DNA of 64,000 nucleotides. It comes from Sulfopaludibacter sp963835555 (lineage in GTDB: Bacteria; Acidobacteriota; Terriglobia; Bryobacterales; Bryobacteraceae). A program made the translations under genes and the position numbers. Location of the stretch: the NCBI GenBank assembly GCA_963835555.1, contig CAWIGC010000019.1, positions 1-64,000 on the forward strand. Direction: 5' to 3'. Under the pieces are notes generated by a model, which did not search any database, was not told the origin of the DNA, and saw only the letters and a list, made by a program, of their open reading frames with translations. Of this stretch, positions 35,109 through 44,540 are shown one piece after another (position 1 is the first letter of the stretch; each line of letters opens with the position of its first letter).

Positions 35109-36386
35109 TTAGTTCCCGATGGCGATCACCATTTTCTGCGGCCCGGGCGCGCCGTTCAATGTGAAGGTCAGCGGCACACTGTCGCCAGCGGCGACATTCG
35201 GCACCACGACATTGAACTGATAGAGTCCCAGGTAGCCGCTGGTCAAGCCGGCGAACGACACGGTTCCGGGCGTTCCGTTGAAGAGTACCTGGACGCCGCC
35301 CGAGAGCTGGTTCGACTGCGAAACTTTCTGGCCGGCGGGAATATTCGGAGTGACCGGTCCAAAGCCTACGCCATAAAAAATGACGGTGTCACCCGGCCTG
35401 GCGCGCGCCGTGGGCACGCCCGCGGCCACGTTAGGGGGCAGGACGAAGGTAACGTTGTCGGGGAACAGGGCTGCCACATACTGGCCGCCTGAGAGGTTGA
35501 ATGCAGCGGGCGCAAGCAGACCGGGTTCGGTGGCGTTCACGGTGATGGTGAAAGCTGTGCTGGTTCCGCCGGGAGTGGTGACCACCACCGGCTGCGGCCC
35601 AGGCGCGACATTAGAGGGCACCTGCGCGTTTACCTGGCCTGGGCTGACATAGTCGACGAAAGCGGGCTGCCCGGCGATGGTGACGGTGGTGGCTCCCAGC
35701 GAAGTAGGCGCCGCATTGCCGTTGAAATCCGAGGAAGCCCAGATTTGGGAGTGGATGTTGGCCAGGTTTGTGCCATAGATCTCCATCCACGTTGCGGGAG
35801 CGAGGGCCGAAAACCCGCCATAGGCACTGGCGCTGATCACCGCTCGAATGACCGGTGTGGCATCGAAAGAGCCGTGGACCGGCCCGCTGATGACCGCGCC
35901 GGGCGCGAGGCCGACCTGCCCAATGCTGCACGAAGAGACGGCCGCACCCGAACACGTCGCCGATAAATCGTAATAGAAGGTGAAGTTATTCGAGAGGAAC
36001 GTGACAGTGGCGCCGGTGCTCCCGGTGAGCGAGACAGCGATAGAGCCGGACGAGCCCGCGGTCAGGCCAAGGGTGACGGTATCCGCGCCCGCACTGGTGG
36101 AATTGGCGGTAAACGGAGAGATTCCGTTGCCAGGGTAGGTAAACACAATCGATATCGTTCCACCGCCGCCAACGCCGGTATAAGGCGCGCTCACCGTGCA
36201 CTTTGTGTTAGTTCCGTCGAACGCGCACTTACCCCAATCGAGACGGCTCTTGCCTACCCCATTTGTGCCGCCGAGGCCGGTTAGAGTGACCAACTGGCTG
36301 CTATTGGTGTAGGTGGCCGTTTGCGCGTGAAGCAGCGGCTGGAACATTGCCAGGAAGAATGTTGCGGTAGTAATGAGGAGTTTCAT
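35109..36386 (-). CDS. Secreted TIGR03437-domain protein
   Basis: From ATG 36386 the product has 425 residues, starting with the signal peptide MKLLITTATFFLAMFQPLLH; an ATG 15 bp further out is also in frame. Residues to about 165 form beta-rich Ser/Thr/Gly domains. From about residue 185 the Solibacter-type C-terminal domain TIGR03437 follows: SASAYGGFSALAPATWMEIY, FVDYVSPGQVNAQVPSNV, PGDTVIFYGVGFGPVTP, LYQFNVVVPNVAAGDSVPL. This domain ends many secreted proteins in the group and may have a sorting or surface role. It lies between two copies of the SDR gene end. Confidence 0.9.
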   Translation of the reverse strand: MKLLITTATFFLAMFQPLLHAQTATYTNSSQLVTLTGLGGTNGVGKSRLDWGKCAFDGTNTKCTVSAPYTGVGGGGTISIVFTYPGNGISPFTANSTSAGADTVTLGLTAGSSGSIAVSLTGSTGATVTFLSNNFTFYYDLSATCSGAAVSSCSIGQVGLAPGAVISGPVHGSFDATPVIRAVISASAYGGFSALAPATWMEIYGTNLANIHSQIWASSDFNGNAAPTSLGATTVTIAGQPAFVDYVSPGQVNAQVPSNVAPGPQPVVVTTPGGTSTAFTITVNATEPGLLAPAAFNLSGGQYVAALFPDNVTFVLPPNVAAGVPTARARPGDTVIFYGVGFGPVTPNIPAGQKVSQSNQLSGGVQVLFNGTPGTVSFAGLTSGYLGLYQFNVVVPNVAAGDSVPLTFTLNGAPGPQKMVIAIGN

Positions 36387-36491
36387 GCCGGGAGAAGACA
36401 TCCAAAGTCTAATGGTTAAGAAGAATTAAAGCAATGACTGTTTTACGGATTAGTATTAAGGCGGGGCGCGCTGAAGACATGATGCGGCTAG

Positions 36492-37262
36492 TCACCGCGC
36501 GGTCCAGCCGCCGTCGATCATGAGCGTCTGACCGGTGATTAATGAGGCGGCAGGAGACGCCAGGAACACGACCGCACCGGCGACATCCATCGGCTCGCCG
36601 ATCCGGTGCAAGGCTGCGATCCGATCCACTACGTCCGCGCGGAACGCGGGATCGGCGAGGCATTCGGCGGTTCCCGGAGTTTTGATGAAGGTCGGCGCGA
36701 CCGCATTCACCGTGATATTGTGCGCGCCCCATTCCACGGCGAGGCATTTGGTCATGTGAGCAATTGCCGCTTTGGTCATGCAGTACACGGATTCTGTGGG
36801 AAGGGCGACAAACCCGGCCTGGGAACTGAGGTTGACGATGCGGCCGTACTTCTGACCGATCATGACTCGTCCGGCAGCCTGGCTCGCGAAGAACGTTCCC
36901 TTCAGGTTCACGGCCATGGTCAGATCGTAATCCTCCACAGAGACGTCGGCGGCGGGATTTCCCGGTGCGATGCCCGCGTTGTTCACAAGAATGTCGAGGC
37001 GGCCGAAGTGCGCGACAGCATCCTGCACGGCACGCCGGACCTGATCGAGGTTGGCCATATCCATCTGCAATGGGAGGGCACGGCGGCCGAGCGATTGGAT
37101 TTCAGCGAGCAACCCCGCACCGGCATGAATGTCCCGCAATCCCAAGGCGACGTGCGCCCCGGCGTGGGCGAGCGCGAGGGAGATGGCCCGGCCAAGGCCG
37201 CGAGCCGCTCCGGTCACGAGGGCTATCCGATTCGTAAGATCGAAACTGGGAAACTGGTCCAT
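36492..37262 (-). CDS. FabG-like short-chain dehydrogenase/reductase
   Basis: The protein has 256 residues. NRIALVTGAARGLGRAISLA carries the TGxxxGxG motif, NNAG is near residue 92, the catalytic Ser is in VNLSSQAGFV, Tyr and Lys are in YCMTKAAIAHM (YxxxK), and the C terminus reads LITGQTLMIDGGWTAR. It is a typical NAD(P)-dependent SDR of the 3-oxoacyl-ACP reductase or gluconate dehydrogenase type, substrate unknown. Its 3' end is duplicated at 34650-34877. It is divergent from the AmpH-like gene by about 70 bp. Confidence 0.92.
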   Translation of the reverse strand: MDQFPSFDLTNRIALVTGAARGLGRAISLALAHAGAHVALGLRDIHAGAGLLAEIQSLGRRALPLQMDMANLDQVRRAVQDAVAHFGRLDILVNNAGIAPGNPAADVSVEDYDLTMAVNLKGTFFASQAAGRVMIGQKYGRIVNLSSQAGFVALPTESVYCMTKAAIAHMTKCLAVEWGAHNITVNAVAPTFIKTPGTAECLADPAFRADVVDRIAALHRIGEPMDVAGAVVFLASPAASLITGQTLMIDGGWTAR

Positions 37263-37331
37263 TCCGTCCAGGATACGCCTTGTGCCGGGTGGCGGAAGAG
37301 CGCGTGATATCTTAGGGACTCAGGCGCGCCG

Positions 37332-38528
37332 ATGAAGGTCCTTCTGTTTTCCGTGATGCTGTTGATTGCTTCGGCGGCGTGGGTGGATGCCCAGCAACCG
37401 CTATCGCTCGCGGATGCGGATGTTCGCGGCGCCGCCATTTATGAGCAATCCGGCGCGACGGGAATGGTACTGGTGGTGGTTCGCCATCGCGAACTGATGA
37501 TGAAGAGCTATGGGGAAACATTCCCTGGCAGCGGAGACAGACCGACCTCGCGCTCTCTGGTTCGACTTTGCTCGCTATCGAAAATCTTTGCAGGCGAACT
37601 ACTGGTGGAGTTCGCAAACGAGGGGAAGGTCAGGCTCAGCGACCCTTTGCAGCGGTTTGCACCCGCGAATGTAATTGTGCCCCAAGGCGCCGGCGGAGTA
37701 CCTATCACCCTGCGGGATCTGGCTACCCACACGTCCGGGCTGCCGCGCGAGGTCAGTGCCTACCCTGCCAAGACGCCGCACTTCACATTTCCAGACCGGA
37801 CCTATCGCTGGACATGGCTGCCGAAGCAGAAACTGAATACCCGGCCGGGCACGGCTGCCCTATATTCCAATGTCGGATTCGATTTACTTGGGGACGCGCT
37901 TGCGTCGGCTGCGAACGTAACCTACTCTCAGCTTCTGAATGAGCGCATTGTGCGGCCGCTGGGCCTGCACGATACCACGCTTTCCCCGACGGGGGAGCAA
38001 TGCGGCCGGTTGCTGCGGGGATCGGGGGATGAAGGCCCGTGCACCGATACACAGGCATCGGGAGCCAGCGGAGGCGTATATTCCACGGCCGCGGATATGG
38101 CCCGGGTGCTTCAATATCTGCTGCATATTCCGGGAGCCACTGAGGTTGGGCCTGCGATTACCACGTATCTGAAGCCGGCACAACTGAAGTCGGTGCAGGG
38201 TCTGAGCCATGCAGGAGACCCGACCGGCATTGGGATGGGATGGATTCAACTGGGAGATCCGGATGGACCATCCACGGTGATGCAGAAGACCGGGGGAGGC
38301 GCGGGGTTTGAGACATACATCGCACTGAGCCTGAAGCGGCAGGCGGGCATTTTTCTGGCGGTCACGGAGGGGAAGGGGCGCGCGCATATCAACCTTTTCG
38401 AGGAAGCCAATACTCTGCTGGCGGCGGTGGCTGACGTGCCGCCCCTTCCGCCAAGGGTACGCCGTGTGCGTGCAGTTTCGAAGAGGCAATCTCCGGTGCA
38501 TCGACGTGCTTCGGCGGTAGCGCGGTAG
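37332..38528 (+). CDS. ampH: AmpH-like serine hydrolase (beta-lactamase fold)
   Basis: The protein has 398 residues with a signal peptide (MKVLLFSVMLLIASAAWVDA). LVRLCSLSKIFAGELLVEFA carries the SxxK nucleophile, ALYSNVGFDLLGDAL the YxN motif, and QKTGGGAGFETYIAL the KTG-like motif. The region MKSYGETFPGSGDRPTSRS is typical of AmpH, a D-alanyl-D-alanine carboxypeptidase/endopeptidase involved in peptidoglycan recycling. A basic C-terminal tail (RRVRRVRAVSKRQSPVHRR) is an unusual extension. The gene stands alone. Confidence 0.85.
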   Translation: MKVLLFSVMLLIASAAWVDAQQPLSLADADVRGAAIYEQSGATGMVLVVVRHRELMMKSYGETFPGSGDRPTSRSLVRLCSLSKIFAGELLVEFANEGKVRLSDPLQRFAPANVIVPQGAGGVPITLRDLATHTSGLPREVSAYPAKTPHFTFPDRTYRWTWLPKQKLNTRPGTAALYSNVGFDLLGDALASAANVTYSQLLNERIVRPLGLHDTTLSPTGEQCGRLLRGSGDEGPCTDTQASGASGGVYSTAADMARVLQYLLHIPGATEVGPAITTYLKPAQLKSVQGLSHAGDPTGIGMGWIQLGDPDGPSTVMQKTGGGAGFETYIALSLKRQAGIFLAVTEGKGRAHINLFEEANTLLAAVADVPPLPPRVRRVRAVSKRQSPVHRRASAVAR

Positions 38529-38554
38529 CTGCCCTCCGGCAGTATCATCGGATC

Positions 38555-38914
38555 ATGGATGTCTGGAACCTGGTGGCGGAGCGGAAGATTCGCGAGGCCA
38601 TGGACGAAGGCGCGTTCGAGCATCTGGAGGGCGCGGGCCGGCCATTGGACCTCGACGAAAATCCCTTCGAGGACCCTTCGCTGCGGATGGCGCACCGGCT
38701 ACTCAAAAACAACGGATTCGCTCCGGCGTGGATACTGGAGGGCAAGGAAATCGAGCGCGAAATCGCGCGCATCGCGGCGGAACTCGACAGTCTGCGGCCG
38801 GCGGAACTCGGTGAGCGCATCGCGATGGTGAACCGGCGTATCGTCGATTACAACTTAAAGGTGCCAGTTATCAGTCTGCAGAAGGCGCTGCTAACCCTGC
38901 CACCTATCGGCTGA
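38555..38914 (+). CDS. DUF1992 (DnaJ-homologue C28-like) protein
   Basis: The protein has 119 residues. VAERKIREAMDEGAFEHLEG, AGRPLDLDENPFEDPSLRMA and HRLLKNNGFAPAWILEGKEI are the conserved DUF1992 pattern, shared with the C-terminal part of eukaryotic DNAJC28. The function in bacteria is not established. It is soluble, with no signal or helix. It follows the AmpH-like gene after 26 bp on the same strand. Confidence 0.9.
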   Translation: MDVWNLVAERKIREAMDEGAFEHLEGAGRPLDLDENPFEDPSLRMAHRLLKNNGFAPAWILEGKEIEREIARIAAELDSLRPAELGERIAMVNRRIVDYNLKVPVISLQKALLTLPPIG

Positions 38915-39051
38915 TAACCAATGCGAGTCTTGAACCGGGACGCCGTCCGGATTACATTCAAATCACATACGGATAGGATCGTGCCTCACGCGTCGAGGCC
39001 CAACCTAAATTGGCACCCGCCGGCGTCTTCCACTGCCGCCGCCCGGGTGCC

Positions 39052-39984
39052 TTATTTTTTGCAGACCGCCGTGAAGAAGCGCGCATCGGGGCTGTGGTGC
39101 TCCTGCACGATGTTCAGGCCGCCGTGGGTAGTCAAGAGCCAGCGGAACGCTTCCGGCGTGTAGGTGTACTGGAAATTGAGCCCGATCCGCTCGCCGCGCT
39201 GCAGGGCAATTTCCTGACTGGCCACGGTGGCGGAAATATCGTGGATGGCGCGGAAATGGCGGGTGATCAGGTGGAGGCCCTCATGCCGGTCGTCGCGTTT
39301 GGCGAGGAAGCGGATTTCGCAGTCATCGCCGGCGATGCCCACGCTGGCCAGCAGCGACATCAGGAATTTGCGAGCGGCGGGATTGTCGCGCCGGCCCATG
39401 GTCTTGTGTTCGTCGTAGATCTCGCCATCGATAATCAGGCGATCTTCGGGTTTCATGCACTGGGCGATGTAGCGGATCTCGGCCAGCGGATCGAATGAGC
39501 CCATGGTGTTGCCGGAGATAATGAACAGGCGCGGTGGTTCGGCGGCATCGGCGGCATAGACCAGGTGGACCGGGCTGGAAATATCGGCCTTGATGCCCAC
39601 GGTTTCGAATTCATCGTCCTCGGCGCCGGCGCAAGCCATCTCGAGCATGGCCTGGCTGGCATCCACGGGAAAATAGAGGCACTGGCAGCCTTTGTCTTTG
39701 AAGGCGGACATGAGCTGGCGATCGCGCGCGCCTTCGCCGGCGCCGAAACTGATCACCGGCACCTTACCGCCGAAGTGTTCGGCGAGGGCGGGCGCGCCGG
39801 CAGCCAAATGGCGCCAGGTTTCCTGCAGGCCGCCATAGAGTTCGGCATCACCGATCAGGGAAGCCCACTCGGCGGCGGAGCGGGGAAACCAGTAGAAAAA
39901 CTTCTCCGGAAGATCCCGCGCCTCCATGGCTTCCACAAATTCCTGGGCGATATCTGCTTCCGTGAGGACGACTTCAACTTTCAT
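39052..39984 (-). CDS. EgtD-like SAM-dependent methyltransferase (PF10017)
   Basis: The protein has 310 residues. KFFYWFPRSAAEWASLIGDA and VPVISFGAGEGARDRQLMSA (SAM motif I) with LYFPVDASQAMLEMA and ISGNTMGSFDPLAEIRYIAQ match the histidine-specific methyltransferase family, whose best known member EgtD trimethylates histidine in ergothioneine synthesis. No egtB or other ergothioneine gene is near, so the amino-acid substrate is open. Its start codon is directly adjacent to the fabI stop, so it is probably translated from the fabI transcript. Confidence 0.75.
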   Translation of the reverse strand: MKVEVVLTEADIAQEFVEAMEARDLPEKFFYWFPRSAAEWASLIGDAELYGGLQETWRHLAAGAPALAEHFGGKVPVISFGAGEGARDRQLMSAFKDKGCQCLYFPVDASQAMLEMACAGAEDDEFETVGIKADISSPVHLVYAADAAEPPRLFIISGNTMGSFDPLAEIRYIAQCMKPEDRLIIDGEIYDEHKTMGRRDNPAARKFLMSLLASVGIAGDDCEIRFLAKRDDRHEGLHLITRHFRAIHDISATVASQEIALQRGERIGLNFQYTYTPEAFRWLLTTHGGLNIVQEHHSPDARFFTAVCKK

Positions 39985-40752
39985 TTAGAACCCCATGATC
40001 TGCATGCCGGCATCTACGAACAGAATATTGCCTGTTACTCCGCGTCCCAAATCGCTGGCCAGGAAGACCGCGGCATCGGCCACTTCGGCCGGGTCGGTAT
40101 TGCGGCGCAGGGGGCTGCGGTCGGTCATCTCCAGAATTCCGGAAGAGCCCTTGATGGCCCGAAACGAGGCCGTCTTGACGGGACCGGCGGAAATGGCATT
40201 TACTCGAATCTTGCGTTCGCCAAGTTCGGCGGCCAAATACCGCATGGATGCTTCCAGCGCGGCTTTGGCGACTCCCATCACATTGTAATTGGTTACTACG
40301 CGGGTGGACCCCAGGTAGGTGAGGGTGCTCAGCGAACCGCCGGCGCTCATGAGCGGCACGGTGGCGCGGGCCACTGCCACCAGCGAGAAGGCGCTCACGT
40401 CCGTGGCGAGGGCGAAGCCGCCGCGGGAGGTCTCGACGAACGGGCGGCTGAGGTCCTCGCGATTGGCGAATGCCAGGCTGTGGACTACGGTGTCCAGCGG
40501 GCGGCCGAGGGCACGCAGAGATTCGGTGAGGGCCGCGAGGTCGTCATCCCGGGTAACGTCACAGGGAAGAATGGCGGCCACGTTGAGGTCTTTGGAAAGT
40601 TCGGCGATGGAATCCTTCTGCTTTTCTCCCAGATAAGTCAGCGCCAGGGTAGCGCCTTCCCGCGAGAATGCCTGGGCGATCGCGTAGGCCAGGCTCCATT
40701 TATTGGCAATTCCCAGGATGAGGGCAAGTTTACCCTCCAACAGTTTGGACAT
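39985..40752 (-). CDS. fabI: Enoyl-[acyl-carrier-protein] reductase FabI
   Basis: From ATG 40752 the protein has 255 residues (MSKLLEGKLALILGIANKWS); the longer frame from 40785 adds a non-conserved leader. GIANKWSLAYAIAQAFSREG is the FabI nucleotide-binding motif, and YNVMGVAKAALEASMRYLAA supplies the catalytic Tyr and Lys with FabI spacing. TYLGSTRVVTNYN fits as well. It carries out the last reduction step of fatty acid elongation. The EgtD-like gene follows without a gap. Confidence 0.93.
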   Translation of the reverse strand: MSKLLEGKLALILGIANKWSLAYAIAQAFSREGATLALTYLGEKQKDSIAELSKDLNVAAILPCDVTRDDDLAALTESLRALGRPLDTVVHSLAFANREDLSRPFVETSRGGFALATDVSAFSLVAVARATVPLMSAGGSLSTLTYLGSTRVVTNYNVMGVAKAALEASMRYLAAELGERKIRVNAISAGPVKTASFRAIKGSSGILEMTDRSPLRRNTDPAEVADAAVFLASDLGRGVTGNILFVDAGMQIMGF

Positions 40753-40831
40753 GGAAACTCTAGTGTAATACGGTGCGAACGCCAACCCGGCGAAAACCGC
40801 CGATTTCGGAAGCCGGCAACCAGGTCTCGGG

Positions 40832-41485
40832 CTATTTGACCGGGATTATGGCCTTCCGCACGGCATACAGCACGATCTCGGCCGTATTGTGAAGGCCGAG
40901 TTTCTGCATCAGATTCTGCCGGTGAGTTTCGATGGTGTAGGGGCTGAGATTCAGGATAGTCGCGGCCTCTTTGTTCGATTTGCCCTCGGCCAGCAACTGC
41001 AAAACTTCGCGTTCGCGTTCGGTCAGCAGTTCGTAACGAATCCTGGACGCGCCGCTCCCGCATGAGCCGCACGTAATCCTCGAGCAGCGCCTGAGCGATG
41101 GAAGGCGAGAAAAACGGCCTGCCCATGGCCACGGACCGAATGGCGCGCTCGATATCGTCATCCGCATTGTCCTTGAGCAGATATCCCCGCGCGCCGGCAT
41201 CGAGAGCCCGGACGATATAACTTTCGTCGGTGTACATGCTCAGAACAATCACACCGATGCGGTCATTCTCGCGCAATGATCTGCGCGGTTGCGTCGATGC
41301 CATTGAACAGGGGCATGCCGATGTCCATAATGACGATTTCCGGTCGAAGTTCCTTGGCCAGGCGGACGGCTTCCCGGCCGTCAGAGGCTTCTCCCACCAC
41401 CTGCATGTCCGTCCACACGTTCAAGAAGAAGCTTTAATCCGGTCCGGACGATCCCGTGATCGTCCGCGATCAGAATCCGTATCAA
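40832..41485 (-). pseudogene. NarL-family response regulator, three frameshifts
   Basis: Pieces of one response regulator appear in successive frames. A TTG start at 41485, after the ribosome-binding GGAGGTGA, gives LIRILIADDHGIVRTGLKLL. A shift near 41430 leads to VVGEASDGREAVRLAKELRP and VIMDIGMPLFNGIDATAQII. Another near 41275 leads to ENDRIGVIVLSMYTDESYIV and DAGARGYLLKDN. A third near 41045 leads to the LuxR-type helix-turn-helix YELLTEREREVLQLLAEGKS and NKEAATILNLSPYTIETHRQ. The total of 654 bp is a multiple of three. As written, no full receiver-effector protein can be made. Confidence 0.85.
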
Positions 41486-41488
41486 CGT

Positions 41489-42852
41489 TCACCTCCATGG
41501 AAGTGGGACCTGGCAATCGAAATTCGACCCGAGTGCCCGCGCCCCGAGGACTCTCAATTCGAATGGCGCCGCCGAGTTCGCGAACGCGCTCTTCCATTCC
41601 GAGGAGACCAAGTCCCCTGCCCTGCTGCGCCCGTCTCTTCGAATCCACGACCGTCGTCGATGATGGTTCCGACACCCAGCCACCGTCGGCTCTTGAGGCG
41701 GACGTCGACACCTTGCGCGCGCCCGGAGTGGCGCGACGCATTGGTGAGGGCCTCCTGCGCCAGGCGGTATATGCAGGTGCGATGGGCTTCGGGCAGGTGA
41801 TCGACCGAGGGGTCGATTTCAGAATCGATTTCGAATGCCGCTGGATCTGCGAGACTTCTTTCACGAGCCAGGCGAGAGCCGGCGCTAAGCCCAGGTCATC
41901 GAGCATCGAGGGGCGCAGCAGCATGGCAATATTCCGTACAATCCGCAGCGTCTGCTCCACGGTACCCTTCGCGCGGGCGATGCGCGAGGAGACCTCGCTT
42001 TCGGAATCGGCATGGATTCTGGCGATGCTGGCCAGTTCCATGCGGAGGCCGGTCAGCATCTGACCCACCTGGTCGTGCAGTTCCCGCGAGAGGTATTTGC
42101 GTTCCTGCTCCTGGGCCGTGCGAATCTGTCCGGAGAAGAGGCGGAGTTCCGATTCGGCGATCTGCGATTGCCGCTCCAAAGCCAGACATGCGCGCCAGCG
42201 TCCCGCCGGCGATAGCCAAGCCGAGCAGCAGCGCGATCCCGGTGGTCCAGCCAAGCGAGATTCGGAACTCGCGATCCGCCGTGGTGATACGCTGCCGTTC
42301 GCTGCGCGAAATTGGCGGTTACCAGGCGTTCCACCTGTTCCGCCAGGGCAAAGATCTCCTGCCGCTTGCGGACGCGCTGGCGGAGCATTTCGGTGCGCTG
42401 TGCCCGTTTTTCCTCCGGGACTCCAGTCCAGGACGACTTCGGTGGGGTCCCAGTAGGCGTCCAGTTCCTGGCGCAGTTGGTTTAAAGCGGCCGTTTGCTC
42501 TTCGTCCAGGCCCGAGAGCTTCCAGTGTCTGAAACTCTCCTCGGTCTTGGCCTGAATGGTGTTGAACTGCTCGATGTATTGCTGGCGCGTGGGACGGATC
42601 CGAGATCGAGAAGGTAGTCGCGGGTCAGGATCGCATTCAGGTACACGTTGGCGCGGATGGACGCCAGAGCGCCACACCGGCCTGCATATGGGCATTCTGG
42701 AGCGCGGCGACGCGCTCCTGGGAGCTTCTGGCGCTCCACCAGACCGCGAACGCAGAGACACCGATGACCAGGAGCAACGCAGCCAAAGCCGCCGCCAGGA
42801 GTATGGACCTGCGAGCTCGCATCGTGTCCCACATCAGTATCTCGAAATACAT
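41489..42852 (-). pseudogene. NarX-type sensor histidine kinase, multiple frameshifts
   Basis: Fragments in at least four frame changes add up to one kinase. The N-terminal membrane helix is RSILLAAALAALLLVIGVSA. A sensor stretch follows (LASIRANVYLNAILTRDYLL, RQQYIEQFNTIQAKTEESFR). The HisKA_3 core is EQERKYLSRELHDQVGQMLT with the phospho-acceptor His, then TLRIVRNIAMLLRPSMLDDL. The ATPase end includes GLGLLGMEERVRELGGAIRI. The 3' end also shifts frame (to a stop at 41489) just before the response regulator start, the normal coupled arrangement. It is probably inactive unless the shifts are sequence errors. Confidence 0.82.
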
Positions 42853-42993
42853 CGTACGGCGAGTCTCTCTCAGACTGCCAGATTCGCGCGACGGACAGCT
42901 TCTACGGCACTTTCAGCGGGCCGCTGGTGTGATGTTCGGGATGACGTCCAACTATTTGAAATCGCTAAATTTAGAGTGCGCGAGTCGCGGAAA

Positions 42994-44540
42994 ATGATGG
43001 AAAACTGGACCAAAGAACGGCTTCAGAATCTGGTCGCGGACCGTTTGCGGGGCGTAAAGCTGATCGCGGTATCCAATCGCGAGCCCTACATTCACACCAA
43101 AGACGGACGGCGGATTCACTGCGGCATGCCGGCTAGCGGTTTGACGACGGCGATCGATCCGATCCTGCGGGCATCCGGCGGGGTCTGGGTAGCGCACGGA
43201 AGCGGCAGTGCCGACCGGGAGGTCGTAGACGCCCGCGATCGCGTGCTTGTTCCGCCGGAGGCGCCTTCGTACGCGCTGCGCCGCGTTTGGCTGCCCAAGC
43301 GCAGTCGAAGACGAGTATTACTACGGGCTGGCGAATCGAGGGTCTTTGGCCTCTCTGCCACGCCGCTTTCCATCGGCCGCGCTTCAGCGCAAGAAACTGG
43401 GCGAGCTACAAGGAGGCCAACGAGCTATTCGCCGATGCGGTTCTGGAAGAGGCGACGGCGAGCCAGCTCGTGGTATTTATACAGGATTATCATCTGGCTC
43501 TGCTGCCGCGAATGCTGAAGCGGAGACAATCCAAAACTGACGGTGGCTCAGTTCTGGCACATCCCGTGGCCCAATCGAGAGACCTTCCGGGCATTTCCCT
43601 GGAAGGACGAATTGCTTGACGGAATGCTGGGAAACGATCTGCTCGGGTTCCACCTGCAATACCACTGCGCAAATTTCCTGGAAACGATCGAGCGAGCGAT
43701 CGAAGCGCGCGTAGACAACGAGCATGGATACGTCAGCAGGGACGGCCATCGCACCCACGGTGCGGGCATTTCCGATCAGCATCGATTTTGAAGAGCGCGT
43801 GCGCGATGGCCGGCCAGCGCGAACCTTGCTTCCGCTACCGTCCGAATGGATGCGGGAACTGGGACAGCGCTCCCGAGATTCTCGGCATCGGAATCGACCG
43901 GATCGATTACACAAAAGGCATTCCCGACCGGCTGCAGGCAATCGACCGTTTACTCGAAGAGCATCCCGAATATATCGGCCGGCTCGGTTTTCTCCAAGTG
44001 GGCGTACCGAGCAGGATTGCCATCGCGGATTACGACGCCCTGAATCGCGGGCTCGATCCAACAAGTGGATGCGAATCAATCAAAAATGGGGCCACGGCTC
44101 GTGGAAGCCCATCATTCGTGCGGCGGCATGTAGAGCAGCAGGCACTGATCGCCTTGCAGTTGATGGCCGATTTTTGCCTGGTGACTTCGCTGCACGACGG
44201 CATGAACCTGGTGGCCAAGGAGTTTGTGGCCAGCCGTATTGACGGAGACGGCGTATTGATTTTGAGCGCGTTTACCGGCGCCGCTCGCGAACTGACCGAG
44301 GCGCTGATTGTGAACCCGTTCGCGGTGGATGAGATGGCGGAGACGATTCATCAAGCCATCAACATGCCGGCCGAGGAGCGCCGGCGGAGGATGAATAGAA
44401 TGCGATCTGTTGTTGCGGCGAATAATGTCTACCGGTGGGCAGCCACGATTCTCTTGACACTTTCCGCCAGCGAGGCCGGCAATGCCGCATACGTAGAAAG
44501 AGCCGGCGAAGGTTTGGCGTTTGCCGGGGTGGCGCAATGA
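42994..44540 (+). pseudogene. otsA: Trehalose-6-phosphate synthase, multiple frameshifts
   Basis: The start MMENWTKERLQNLVADRLRG continues with KLIAVSNREPYIHTKDG and SGLTTAIDPILRASGGVWVA, the OtsA/GT20 beginning. Frames then change: EDEYYYGLAN in one, ASYKEANELFADAVLEEATA and QDYHLALLPRMLK in another, then VAQFWHIPWPNRETFRAFPW and LGNDLLGFHLQYHCANFLET in a third, and finally ILGIGIDRIDYTKGIPDRLQ to MNLVAKEFVASR in the frame ending at 44540. The region between QVGVPSRIAI and FVRRHVEQQALIALQ also looks garbled. The stop overlaps the otsB start (ATGA). At least four indels block a full GT20 enzyme. Confidence 0.88.
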
